Shown: positions 46,576 through 54,915 of the stretch, piece by piece
How positions within the stretch are numbered: the first letter of the stretch is position 1
Layout of the letters: the number at the start of each line of letters is the position of its first letter
Origin: CAVYWD01 sp963772225
GTDB lineage: Bacteria > Myxococcota > Myxococcia > Myxococcales > UBA5297
NCBI GenBank assembly: GCA_963772225.1
Contig: CAVYWD010000002.1
Span: 2,728,001 to 2,792,000 of the forward strand
Reading direction: 5' to 3'
DNA: 64,000 bases
Notes under the pieces: generated by a model
The model's input: the letters and a program-made list of their open reading frames with translations, nothing else
The model's database searches: none
What the model was told of the DNA's origin: nothing
Translations under genes and position numbers: made by a program

Positions 46576-48606
46576 ATGCTAGAAGTGGAATCTCACTTCC
46601 GGACGCTTTTGGTTGAGGCCGCCCTCGCAGTCGCGCTTGGGGCGTGCTCTGTTGGCGCCATCGGCGATGGCGGAAAGGCACCGGACGCGAACGCGAACGC
46701 GGGCGCGTCCCGGGTCGCGGACGCCGGCCCCGGCCCCGGCCCCGGCGCAAGCGACGGGGGCCAGCAGAACCCGGCCGATGCAGGCGCCGGCGGGGGTATC
46801 GACGCCGGTGGAGCCGGCGGCGTCGATGCCGGTGGAGACGCGACCTCCGCCGGAGTCTACGTTGCTCCGGATGGAGATGATTCGAACCCAGGCACACTCC
46901 TGCATCCGGTTCGGACCCTGGAGAAAGCCCGGGACATTGCGCGCACGCTGAATGGCGCAATGAAGTCGGACGTCACCGTCAATGTCCGTGGCGGCACCTA
47001 TCCATTGACTCGTACGCTGACCTTCTCGAATGCAGATTCAGGCAATGGCGGTTTCTACGTCAAGTACATGGCCTACGCCGGCGAGCGACCGCTCATCACT
47101 GGAGGGCAGGCGATCAAAGGCTGGAAGCTGTCGGACGCGGCCAACAACATCTATTCGGCGACGGGCGTCTCGACGCCCTTTCGGCAGCTCTACGTCAATG
47201 GCGTCAAAGCCGTCCGCGCACGCAGCCCGAACCTCGGCCCGAACGGTGAACCGAACTTCACCCGGGCTACCGGCTGGGACTCCGGGGCCCACAATTTCCA
47301 GGTTTCGAGCTCGGACGTCTCGAGCTGGAAGAACTTCACCAAGGTCGAGATGCATTTGATGGTCCTCTGGGCGGACAACGTCTTGCGGCTCGCGTCGGTC
47401 ACGACCTCCGGTAATACCTCCTATCTGAAAGTCCAGAGCCCGGAGGACGGAATCATCTTCCAGCGGCCCAACCCTGCCTTCTATCCTTCTTCGCTGCGCT
47501 TTTACTTCGAGAACGCACTCGAGCTCCTGGACCAGCCTGGAGAGTGGTACCTCGACGAGACGGCGAGCGTTCTGTACTACAAACCCAGGTCGGGCGAGGA
47601 CATGACGACGGCCACGGTCGTCGCGCCGATGCTCGAGACGCTGGTCAGCGTGAACGGCACGAGCACCTCGGATCAAGCGGGCTATATCTGGTTTCAGGGC
47701 TTGACGTTCGCGCACTCGACGTACATGCGTCCGAGCGGGTACGGGTTTCTCGACGCGCAGGCCGGACAATACAATCTGACGGCGCCCTCCAACAACGAGC
47801 AGACCGTCGGCAGGCCGGCCGCGGGCGTCACCGTGGTCAACGCCAATCACATCCATTTCGAAGGCAACCTGTTCACCCAGATGGCCGCCACGGGCCTCGA
47901 CTTCATCTCGGGAACCCACGACGACATGATCCTTGGCAACGCATTCACGGACATCGGCGGCAGCGGCATCTCTATCGCCAAATTCACGGTCGATGAAATG
48001 ACCGAATATCATGTTGCCTATAATCCCGCGGACAAGAACGAGATCTGTGCCCACGACACGATCAAGAACAACTACGTCGACCACGTCACCACCGAAATCC
48101 AGGGCGCCACGGGTATTGCCGCCGGCTACCCTGCCTACCTCGACCTCGAACACAACGAGGTGGGCCACGTCAACTACTCCGGCGTCTCCGTCGGCTACGG
48201 CTGGACCAGCGCGACGAATGCCATGACGAACAACAAGATCGACTACAACGACATCCATCACGTGTGCCAGATTCTGGGCGACTGCGGGTCTATCTATACG
48301 CTGTCGAATCAGATGCCCGCCTCGGAAATGCTCAACAACTACTGCCACGACTTCGATACGAGCGAGTGGGCCGACTACAGCATCAACAACCTGTACATGG
48401 ACGAGCAGACGGACGGGTACACCGTCGCGCACAATGTGCTGCTGAACTCGCCCAACATCGTCCACCAGAACAAGAATGGCTCGCACATGACCCTCATGGA
48501 CAACGGCCCCAATCCCACCGGGGCGCAGGCGACCATGGCGTCCGCCGGGATCGAGCCCGCATACGCGGACATCAAGAAGCTGACCATTCCCGCCGCGAGC
48601 TTCTGA
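46576..48606 (+). CDS. Right-handed beta-helix lipoprotein (polysaccharide lyase-like)
   Basis: 676 residues. Lipoprotein signal (LLVEAALAVALGAC, lipobox LGAC), an Ala/Asp/Gly/Pro linker of about 70 residues, then a start typical of extracellular beta-helix enzymes: VYVAPDGDDSNPGTLLHPVR-TLEKARDIAR. The body has VTVNVRGGTYPLTRTLTFSN, parallel beta-helix rungs around 390-600 (NHIHFEGNLFTQMAATGLDF, HDTIKNNYVDHVTTEIQGAT, YLDLEHNEVGHVNYSGVSVG), as in glycoside hydrolases and polysaccharide lyases. Substrate cannot be told. Divergent from rtcR with a 160-base gap. Confidence 0.85.
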   Translation: MLEVESHFRTLLVEAALAVALGACSVGAIGDGGKAPDANANAGASRVADAGPGPGPGASDGGQQNPADAGAGGGIDAGGAGGVDAGGDATSAGVYVAPDGDDSNPGTLLHPVRTLEKARDIARTLNGAMKSDVTVNVRGGTYPLTRTLTFSNADSGNGGFYVKYMAYAGERPLITGGQAIKGWKLSDAANNIYSATGVSTPFRQLYVNGVKAVRARSPNLGPNGEPNFTRATGWDSGAHNFQVSSSDVSSWKNFTKVEMHLMVLWADNVLRLASVTTSGNTSYLKVQSPEDGIIFQRPNPAFYPSSLRFYFENALELLDQPGEWYLDETASVLYYKPRSGEDMTTATVVAPMLETLVSVNGTSTSDQAGYIWFQGLTFAHSTYMRPSGYGFLDAQAGQYNLTAPSNNEQTVGRPAAGVTVVNANHIHFEGNLFTQMAATGLDFISGTHDDMILGNAFTDIGGSGISIAKFTVDEMTEYHVAYNPADKNEICAHDTIKNNYVDHVTTEIQGATGIAAGYPAYLDLEHNEVGHVNYSGVSVGYGWTSATNAMTNNKIDYNDIHHVCQILGDCGSIYTLSNQMPASEMLNNYCHDFDTSEWADYSINNLYMDEQTDGYTVAHNVLLNSPNIVHQNKNGSHMTLMDNGPNPTGAQATMASAGIEPAYADIKKLTIPAASF

Positions 48607-48727
48607 CTCACGCCGGCGAAGGGGCACGAGGCAGGGCTGGCACGCGACTGTCGGCCGACGGCCCGAAGGCGAGGACTGAAGGTGGCCCGCCGCGACTTCG
48701 CTTCGCCCAGCGTGCCCGCCGCTTCGT

Positions 48728-50447
48728 TCAGGGCGCGGTCTGCTCGCCCTGCGCGCTCGCGGGGCTCGAGCCGTGGCGCGAATCGCGGGTCGGCCAGACC
48801 TTGCGCTTCTTTTGCAAGATCACGCTCACCACCTGGCCCCTTCGCCGAGTGACGAGAAGGCGGCGCAGGGTCTTCGAGTAGCCATCCTTCTCCAGCATAA
48901 GGTCGTAGGCGGTGTCGGCCCTGAACCGGATGTGCAGGGGCGTGGAGCCATAGATCTTCCGGCCCACGCTGACGAACGCCCCGGGAGGTGTGCTCAGGAC
49001 CTGTACGGCCACCATCTCGACTCTGGCAGCCGGTCGCTCCTGCGCCGCTTCGTCGGGCTTGGTGGAATGGCCGGGGCCGCCATCGCCGGCGGCGACCTCC
49101 GAGAGCGCGTCGGGCGCGGCGGCAATGGCCCCGGCGGCGGCGGGCGCAGGCTCCGGCGCATCCGCCGCGGTCATGGGCCCGAGCGGCCCGGGGTTGTCGC
49201 CCGCGGGCGCCGCGGGCTCGCGCGGGGCGCCGGACCCGGAAAAGACGCCGAAGGCCCAGAGCGCGCCGGCCAGAACCAGGACGCCCGCGCCGGCGCCAAG
49301 CCCGATGGCCCAGCGCTGGTTGAGCCGCCTTCGCGCCCTCGGTGCTCGCGCGGCGCGCGCGGGCGGCGGCGCTCGGACGGGAGTCGCCGCCAACGGCGCG
49401 AATTCCTCCACAGCCTTCGTCTCGACCTTGTCGGTCGTCAGCTCCTCGACCGGGATGTCGTCGAGCTGGAGCGCTTCGCCCGCGAGCTCCCGCTCGCTCG
49501 CGCCCTTGGGGCGGGCCGCCTTGGTCGGGGGCAGCGCGCCGTCCTTCTTGCGGAGCTGGGCGAGCCACTGCTTGAGCTCGCTCTGGCCCGCGGGCTCGAG
49601 GGCGGTGCGCAGCGCGATCTCCACGTCGGCGAGCATCGCGTCGGCGCTCGCGTAGCGATCGGCCGGCGAGCGCTCGAGCGCCTTGCCGAGGATCTCGGCG
49701 ACCGCAGGCGGCAAGTCCGGGCGCAGCTCGACCGCCGGCGGGAACTTGCCGTCCCGATTCAGGAGCATCGTCTCCAGGTCGGTGGCGCCCTCGAACGGGC
49801 GCCGGCCGGTGACCATGAGGTAGAGCGTCGAGCCCAGGGAATAGAGGTCGGAGCGCGGGTCGAGGGGGTCGCCCGCGGTCTGCTCGGGCGACATGAAGCC
49901 GATCTTGCCTTTCACGATGCCGGCCGCGGTGCGCGCCCGCCGCTCGCCCGCTGTGGCAATGCCGAAGTCGGTCAGCTTCACCTCGCCTTCTTGGCTGACG
50001 AGGACATTGTGAGGGCTCACGTCCCGGTGGACGACGGGCTGGCGCCGGCTCTGGGAGGTGCGGGCGTGGGCGAAGGCGAGCGCCCGACAGACCTCGGCGG
50101 TGACGTGGAGGCACAGCGGCAGCGGCAGGGGCAGATGCGAGGACGTGGCCCGGCGCAACAGCTGGTAGAGGTCCCAACCGTCCACCAGCTCGAGGACCAG
50201 GAAGTAGAGGCCCCGCGCCGAGCCCAGGTCGAGCACCTGGACGATGTTGGAGTGGTTGAGGCCCATGGCGACGTGGGCCTCGTCGATCAACACATTTCGG
50301 AATTCGGCGTCCGCCAAGAAGGCCGGGCGGATGCGCTTGAGCACCACCGGCCGCTCGAATCCGGCGGCCCCGTGCTGGGTGCCCAGATCAGATCTCCGCC
50401 ATGCCGCCGTCGGCAATCTTTCGCAGGAGGGTGTACCGGCCACGCAT
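48728..50447 (-). CDS. Ser/Thr protein kinase with PEGA domain, frameshifted in the glycine loop
   Basis: The kinase core is complete: VVLKRI (ATP lysine), HRDVSPHNVL (catalytic loop), LTDFGIA, and SPEQ. A Pro/Ala-rich linker, a membrane helix (WAIGLGAGAGVLVLAGALWA) and a C-terminal PEGA domain (VQVLSTPPGAFVSVGRKIYG-STPLHIRF) follow. The natural start is the ATG at 50447: MRGRYTLLRKIADGGMAEI then a TGA. Reading GATCT-GATCTGGG as GATCTATCTGGG, i.e. one base less near 50386-50392, restores EIYLGTQHGAAGF and joins the glycine-rich loop to the rest. Either a true frameshift (inactive kinase) or a sequencing/assembly error. Orphan transmembrane kinase of about 575 residues if intact. Confidence 0.85.
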
Positions 50448-50529
50448 GCTGCTGCCGATGGAATCACGTCCGGGGCACTATCGCTAGAAACCGTTCGCAT
50501 TCCGGTCGGGGCCGAGGGTCAAACGGCCT

Positions 50530-51942
50530 TTAGCTCACCCGGGTGGCGATGCTCGGGCTCTGCCCGAAGTAGACCTCGGCGGCTTCCATGAGCGTCTCCG
50601 ACAGCGTCGGGTGGGCGTGCACGGTCAGCTTCAGGTCGGTCGCGCGGGCGCCCATCTCGATGGCGAGGACCGCCTCGGCGATCATCTCGCCGGCGCCCAC
50701 GCCGACGATGCCCACGCCCAGGAGCCGCTCGTCGCGGGCGTCGATGACCATCTTCGTGAGCCCGTCGTTGCGGCCCATGGTCGTCGCGCGGCCAGAGGCG
50801 GTCCACGGAAACCTGGCGATCTTCACGTCGACGCCCTCGGTCTTGGCCTGGGCCTCGGTGAGGCCGGCCCAGGCGAGCTCGGGGTCGGTGAACACGACCG
50901 CCGGGATGGCCTTCGGGTCGTAAGCGGCGGGGCGCCCGGCGATGGCCTCGGCGGCGACGCGCGCCTCGGCGGTTGCCTTGTGGGCGAGCATCGGCTCGCC
51001 GGCGATGTCGCCGATGGCGAAGAGGCTCGGCTCCGCGGTGCGGCGCTGCGCGTCCACTCGCACGAAGCCCCGGGGGTCGAGCTGGACGCGCGTGTTCTCC
51101 AGGCCCAGCTCCGCGGTCGAAGGCTTTCGGCCGACCGCCACGAGCACGCGATCGAAGCGCGGGAAGGGGTCGACGAGGTCGAGGCCTATCAGCTTCGCGC
51201 GAATGCCGTCGGAGGTCTCCTCCAGCTGCTCCACCTTCGTGGAGATGTGGATGGAAGCGAAGCTCTTGGCGAGCCGCCGGTGGAGCTGGGCGACGAGGTC
51301 GCGGTCGGCGCCGGGCAAAAGCGTCGGCGTGGCCTCCACCACCGCGACCTTCGAGCCGAGCGCCGCGTAGACGCTGCCGAGCTCCAGCCCGATGTACCCG
51401 CCTCCGACGACGAGCAGCGCGCCGGGGATTTCGCGGAGCTCGAGCGCGTCGTTGGAGTCCCAGACGCGAGGGCCCGCGGGAAAGCCTGGGACGCGCGCCG
51501 GCTCCGAGCCGGTGGCGAGGACGGCGTAGTCGAACGAGAGCCGCTCGGTCGGGCCCTCGGCGCGGGCCACCTCCGCCGTGTGCCCGTCGAGCAGGCGCGC
51601 GCGGCCCTCGACGAAGGTGACGCGCCGCTGCTTGCCCACGAGCCCCAAGCCGCCGGTGAGCTTTCCGACCACCCCGTCCTTCCAGTTGCGGAGCTGGGCG
51701 AGGTCGATGGACGGCGGCGCGAAGCGCACGCCCCACGCCTCGGCTTCGCGGGCCTCGTTCAAGAGGCGCGTGACGTGGAGCAGCGCCTTGGACGGGATGC
51801 AGCCTTGGAAGAGGCACACCCCGCCCGGGTCGACTCGGGTGTCCACCAGCGTCACTTGACAGCCGAGGTCCGCCGCCAAGAAGGCCGCCGGGTAGCCGCC
51901 GGGGCCCCCGCCGATGACGAGCACGCGCGCTGTCGCCGCCAT
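50530..51942 (-). CDS. lpdA: Dihydrolipoyl dehydrogenase (E3)
   Basis: 470 residues. FAD motif VLVIGGGPGGYPAAFLAADL, redox disulfide in GGVCLFQGCIPSK (Cys43, Cys48), NAD motif VVGGGYIGLELGSVYAALGS, second FAD site LFAIGDIAGEPMLAHKA, and the C-terminal interface with catalytic His-Glu in VHAHPTLSETLMEAAE. It reoxidises lipoamide of pyruvate dehydrogenase and related complexes. The E1 and E2 genes of the complex lie 8-12 kb downstream in the same orientation, separated by unrelated and probably inserted genes. ATG at 51942; the frame upstream to 51993 is not needed. Confidence 0.96.
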   Translation of the reverse strand: MAATARVLVIGGGPGGYPAAFLAADLGCQVTLVDTRVDPGGVCLFQGCIPSKALLHVTRLLNEAREAEAWGVRFAPPSIDLAQLRNWKDGVVGKLTGGLGLVGKQRRVTFVEGRARLLDGHTAEVARAEGPTERLSFDYAVLATGSEPARVPGFPAGPRVWDSNDALELREIPGALLVVGGGYIGLELGSVYAALGSKVAVVEATPTLLPGADRDLVAQLHRRLAKSFASIHISTKVEQLEETSDGIRAKLIGLDLVDPFPRFDRVLVAVGRKPSTAELGLENTRVQLDPRGFVRVDAQRRTAEPSLFAIGDIAGEPMLAHKATAEARVAAEAIAGRPAAYDPKAIPAVVFTDPELAWAGLTEAQAKTEGVDVKIARFPWTASGRATTMGRNDGLTKMVIDARDERLLGVGIVGVGAGEMIAEAVLAIEMGARATDLKLTVHAHPTLSETLMEAAEVYFGQSPSIATRVS

Positions 51943-52153
51943 GGGGATCCTCCACACCTCGAGGCGATGCGGTGCGTCGGCGGTCCGTCGCAAGAGGACC
52001 GCCCGATCGCGCGAATCGGGCCCTCGAGGTCTTTAGATGAAGGAGCGCGGCGGTCGATGCCTTGGGGCGACGGAGACGTCGCCAAAGGGCGCGCAGCCGC
52101 GGTGCCGATACCAACCTTGCGCAGCTCCGCTTCCACAGGGTACAAGCGAGCGC

Positions 52154-52618
52154 ATGGCGCCGACCAAGAGAACCAAGTCCGCGGCCCGTCCTCGAGTTGC
52201 CGACGACATCGCTCGCCAGTTCACCGTCGTTCTCGAAGACATGCGCGCCCAGAACCGGGCCACCATCGAAGCGGTCCTCAACCTGGGCGCCAAGCTCGAG
52301 CGCACCCAGGCGCGGAACGAGGAGCGATTCGACCGCCTCGACAGCGCACTCCTGAAGCTCAGCTCCGACGTCGTCGTGCTCAAAGCCGACGTCAGCCAGC
52401 TCAAGTCCGACGTCAGCCAGCTCAAAGCCGACGTCAGCCAGCTCAAAGCCGACGTCAGCCAGCTCAAAGCCGACGTCGCTCGCCTTGACACGAGAGTCAC
52501 GCGAATCGAGGACCGGCTGACGAGGGTCGAAGACAAGCTCGACCGGAAGGCGGACGCCGCCAATCTGCGCGCCGTCGAATCCCGCGTCGCCGCGCTCGAG
52601 TCCGTCGCGGCGACCTGA
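52154..52618 (+). CDS. Heptad-repeat coiled-coil protein
   Basis: 154 residues. After a basic N-terminus (PTKRTKSAARPRV) and a helix (IARQFTVVLEDMRAQNRATI) the protein is one coiled coil, with four or five copies of VSQLKAD encoded by an almost exact 21-base repeat at about 52375-52480, then RVTRIEDRLTRVEDKLDRKA. The pattern is like DUF-type phage or chromosomal heptad proteins of unknown function (often annotated as DUF1640-like). No signal peptide. Confidence 0.8.
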   Translation: MAPTKRTKSAARPRVADDIARQFTVVLEDMRAQNRATIEAVLNLGAKLERTQARNEERFDRLDSALLKLSSDVVVLKADVSQLKSDVSQLKADVSQLKADVSQLKADVARLDTRVTRIEDRLTRVEDKLDRKADAANLRAVESRVAALESVAAT

Positions 52619-52647
52619 TCGCCCGTCCCTGCATTCGCCAGCGAGCT

Positions 52648-54915
52648 CTACGTCCGGTCCACCCGCATTCGAATGGGCGAGGCCCAGGCCTTCTCCTCGG
52701 CCGTATAATACAGGTAGGCCGACGACGCCGGCGCGGTGTAGGTGCCCGGCACGTTGGCGACGAGGTCGAGGGCGACCTCCTTCACCGCCTTCGGCGGCAG
52801 CGCGCGGAAGTAGACGATGACCTCGCGCTCGCGGGTCTCGAAGAAGTCGATGGCCTTCTTGTCGACCAGCTCCTTGAGCTGCCAGGTCTGGCTCGCCAGC
52901 CCGCCGGGGATGCCGATGCGCGCGAGCGCCATGGGAAGGCCCTGGGCCGAGGTGCTCTCGAGCCTGGCGGTCACGCGCACCGTCTCGCCCATCTTCACCG
53001 ACTCCTTCGCCGCGGCGGTCGTCAGGCGCAGCGGCACCGAGGGGCTCGTGGCCGGGTCGCTGGTGCGGTAATCGACGCCGAGCGTGAAGGGCAGGGCGGC
53101 GGTGCTGTCCAGCTTGAGCTCGACCTTGTTCTCGCCCTCTTTGAAATGCTTGCCGAGGTCCGCGATGACGATGGGATCTTTGCGGCCCTTCTCGAACCGC
53201 AGCTTCGCGACTTCGGCGCCGTTGACGACCAGGGTGATCTCGCCGCCCGCCGGCATGCGGCGGCTGGACTTGTCGTACGCCGTAAGGGCTTTGAGCGCGA
53301 GGATGGTCGCCTGCGTCGAGCCGTAGCCGCCCCAGCTCGACCGCGCCGACGCAAGCCACTTCACCGCGCTTCGGACGCTCTCGTCGTGGCCCTTCGCGGA
53401 GAGCAGCGCCAGGATCGACAGCGACGTGGTCTCGACGTCCAGGCCCTGCCCGCCAGAGCGGGTGATGGAGTGCGTGGTCCCGTGGAAGCTGCCGTCGGCG
53501 CGCTGCAGCCCGGCGAGCCTGTTGGCGAGCGAGGTGCCCTCGGTGCCGCCGGGGCTCACGTCGAGTTGCGCCCGGGTGGCGAGGGCCACGATGTACGCGT
53601 CGCTCGAGCCTTTGGCGCGCGCGGTGACCGCGTTGAGCTCGGGGCCCAAGTCCTTCGCGCCGCTCTCCGCCAGCGCGAAGACGATGTAGGCGTCGGTGAC
53701 CTCGGGGCTCGCCGCGCCGAAGGAGTCGAGCGCCTGCGGGTTGCGCGAAAAGCCGCCCTTGCCGTCGCGGCGGCCGTAGAGCCAGGCGGTCGTTCGCTGG
53801 ATCATCTCCGCGCTCACGCTGCCGTAGACCGGCCGCATGTCGGCGAACTCCATGAGCCCGTAGGCCGTGAGCGACTCGTGGCCGGGGTTGCCGCCGAACC
53901 ACTCGTAGCCCCGCGTCGAAGCCTCGTACGCGGCGATCTTCTTGTACCCGCTGTCGAGCAGCCGGCTCGCGCGCTCGAGGATCGCCGGCTCGGCGACGTC
54001 GTGCTCCTGCAGGTACTGCATGACCATGACGTTGGGATAATTCGAGGAGCTCGCCTGCTCGAAGCAGCCGCTCGGCTCCTGCAGGATGCTCTCCAGCCCG
54101 GTCAGCATGCTCGCCAGCGGCGAGGGATAGAACGTGGCCTTGGCCTCGAGCGTGCCGCTGAGGGCGCCCTTGAGCCAGAGGACCTTGGACGCCGACTTCT
54201 CGAGCGTGCCGCTGAACGCCTCGGTCCGGGGGAACCCCAGGGGGACTACCTTCAGCGTTCGGGTGAACTGGTCGCGCAGGCCCTGCGCCTTGGCTGCGAA
54301 GGAGACCTCGGCGGGGCCGCTCGCGCTCAAGACCTGGAGCGGGTAGGAGAGCGTCGTCCCCGAGCCGCCCGCGAGCGCCACCTCGCCCGGGGCCACGTTC
54401 TCCAGCAGCTTCACCTGGCTGCCGAGCCTGGTTTCCAGGGAGATCTTGAGATCCGAGGATTGCTCGTTTTTCAAGGTGAGCGGCAAGTTCAGGACGTCCC
54501 CCGCGGAGACCTCCAGCGGCAGCTTCACCTCCATGAAGAAGGGGAGCTTCGACTCCAGGACCGTCTCGTCGCGGCCCGCGAGCCCGGCGGCCCTGGAGAC
54601 GCCCTCGGTCGTCACGCGGAAGGAGGTGATGGCGTCGCTGACCGGGAAGGTCACCTTGGTCTTGCCGGAGGCGTCGGTCTTCACCGACGGGTTCCAGTAG
54701 ACGGTCTGCCGGAAGTCGGTGCGTGGGCCGTCATAGGTCGCGGGGTAGGTCGGGACGGGGAAGACGCGGACCTTCGCCCAAACTGGCCGGGCCTCGGCGA
54801 GCTCGCCCTCGATTCTGTCGTCGTCTTCGGCCCGAAAGCGGCGCAGCTTCGCGAGCTTCCTCTTCCCTAGGGGTTCTTCCGGGGCGATCTCGGTTGGCCA
54901 TGCGAACGGGCGCAA
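52648..54915 (-). CDS. Alpha-2-macroglobulin family protein, C-terminal reading frame
   Basis: 755 codons carrying the second half of a bacterial alpha-2-macroglobulin: the A2M domain (KTKVTFPVSDAITSFRVTTE-GVSRAAG), the thioester region PSGCFEQASSSNYPNVMVMQ (Cys and Glu-Gln of CxEQ preserved, x is Phe), the helical complement-like thioester domain, and the receptor-type C-terminal domain. Together with the frame at 54731-56953 it forms one gene of about 1430 codons interrupted by a shift of one base near 54850-54915. No start signal of its own was found: the ATG at 54915 has no ribosome site. Confidence 0.85.
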   Translation of the reverse strand: MRPFAWPTEIAPEEPLGKRKLAKLRRFRAEDDDRIEGELAEARPVWAKVRVFPVPTYPATYDGPRTDFRQTVYWNPSVKTDASGKTKVTFPVSDAITSFRVTTEGVSRAAGLAGRDETVLESKLPFFMEVKLPLEVSAGDVLNLPLTLKNEQSSDLKISLETRLGSQVKLLENVAPGEVALAGGSGTTLSYPLQVLSASGPAEVSFAAKAQGLRDQFTRTLKVVPLGFPRTEAFSGTLEKSASKVLWLKGALSGTLEAKATFYPSPLASMLTGLESILQEPSGCFEQASSSNYPNVMVMQYLQEHDVAEPAILERASRLLDSGYKKIAAYEASTRGYEWFGGNPGHESLTAYGLMEFADMRPVYGSVSAEMIQRTTAWLYGRRDGKGGFSRNPQALDSFGAASPEVTDAYIVFALAESGAKDLGPELNAVTARAKGSSDAYIVALATRAQLDVSPGGTEGTSLANRLAGLQRADGSFHGTTHSITRSGGQGLDVETTSLSILALLSAKGHDESVRSAVKWLASARSSWGGYGSTQATILALKALTAYDKSSRRMPAGGEITLVVNGAEVAKLRFEKGRKDPIVIADLGKHFKEGENKVELKLDSTAALPFTLGVDYRTSDPATSPSVPLRLTTAAAKESVKMGETVRVTARLESTSAQGLPMALARIGIPGGLASQTWQLKELVDKKAIDFFETREREVIVYFRALPPKAVKEVALDLVANVPGTYTAPASSAYLYYTAEEKAWASPIRMRVDRT

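Noticed and set aside
52375..52480. 21-base direct repeats resembling a CRISPR or iteron array
   Set aside because: They are contiguous, code for the heptad VSQLKAD and contain no spacers; no replication gene is near.
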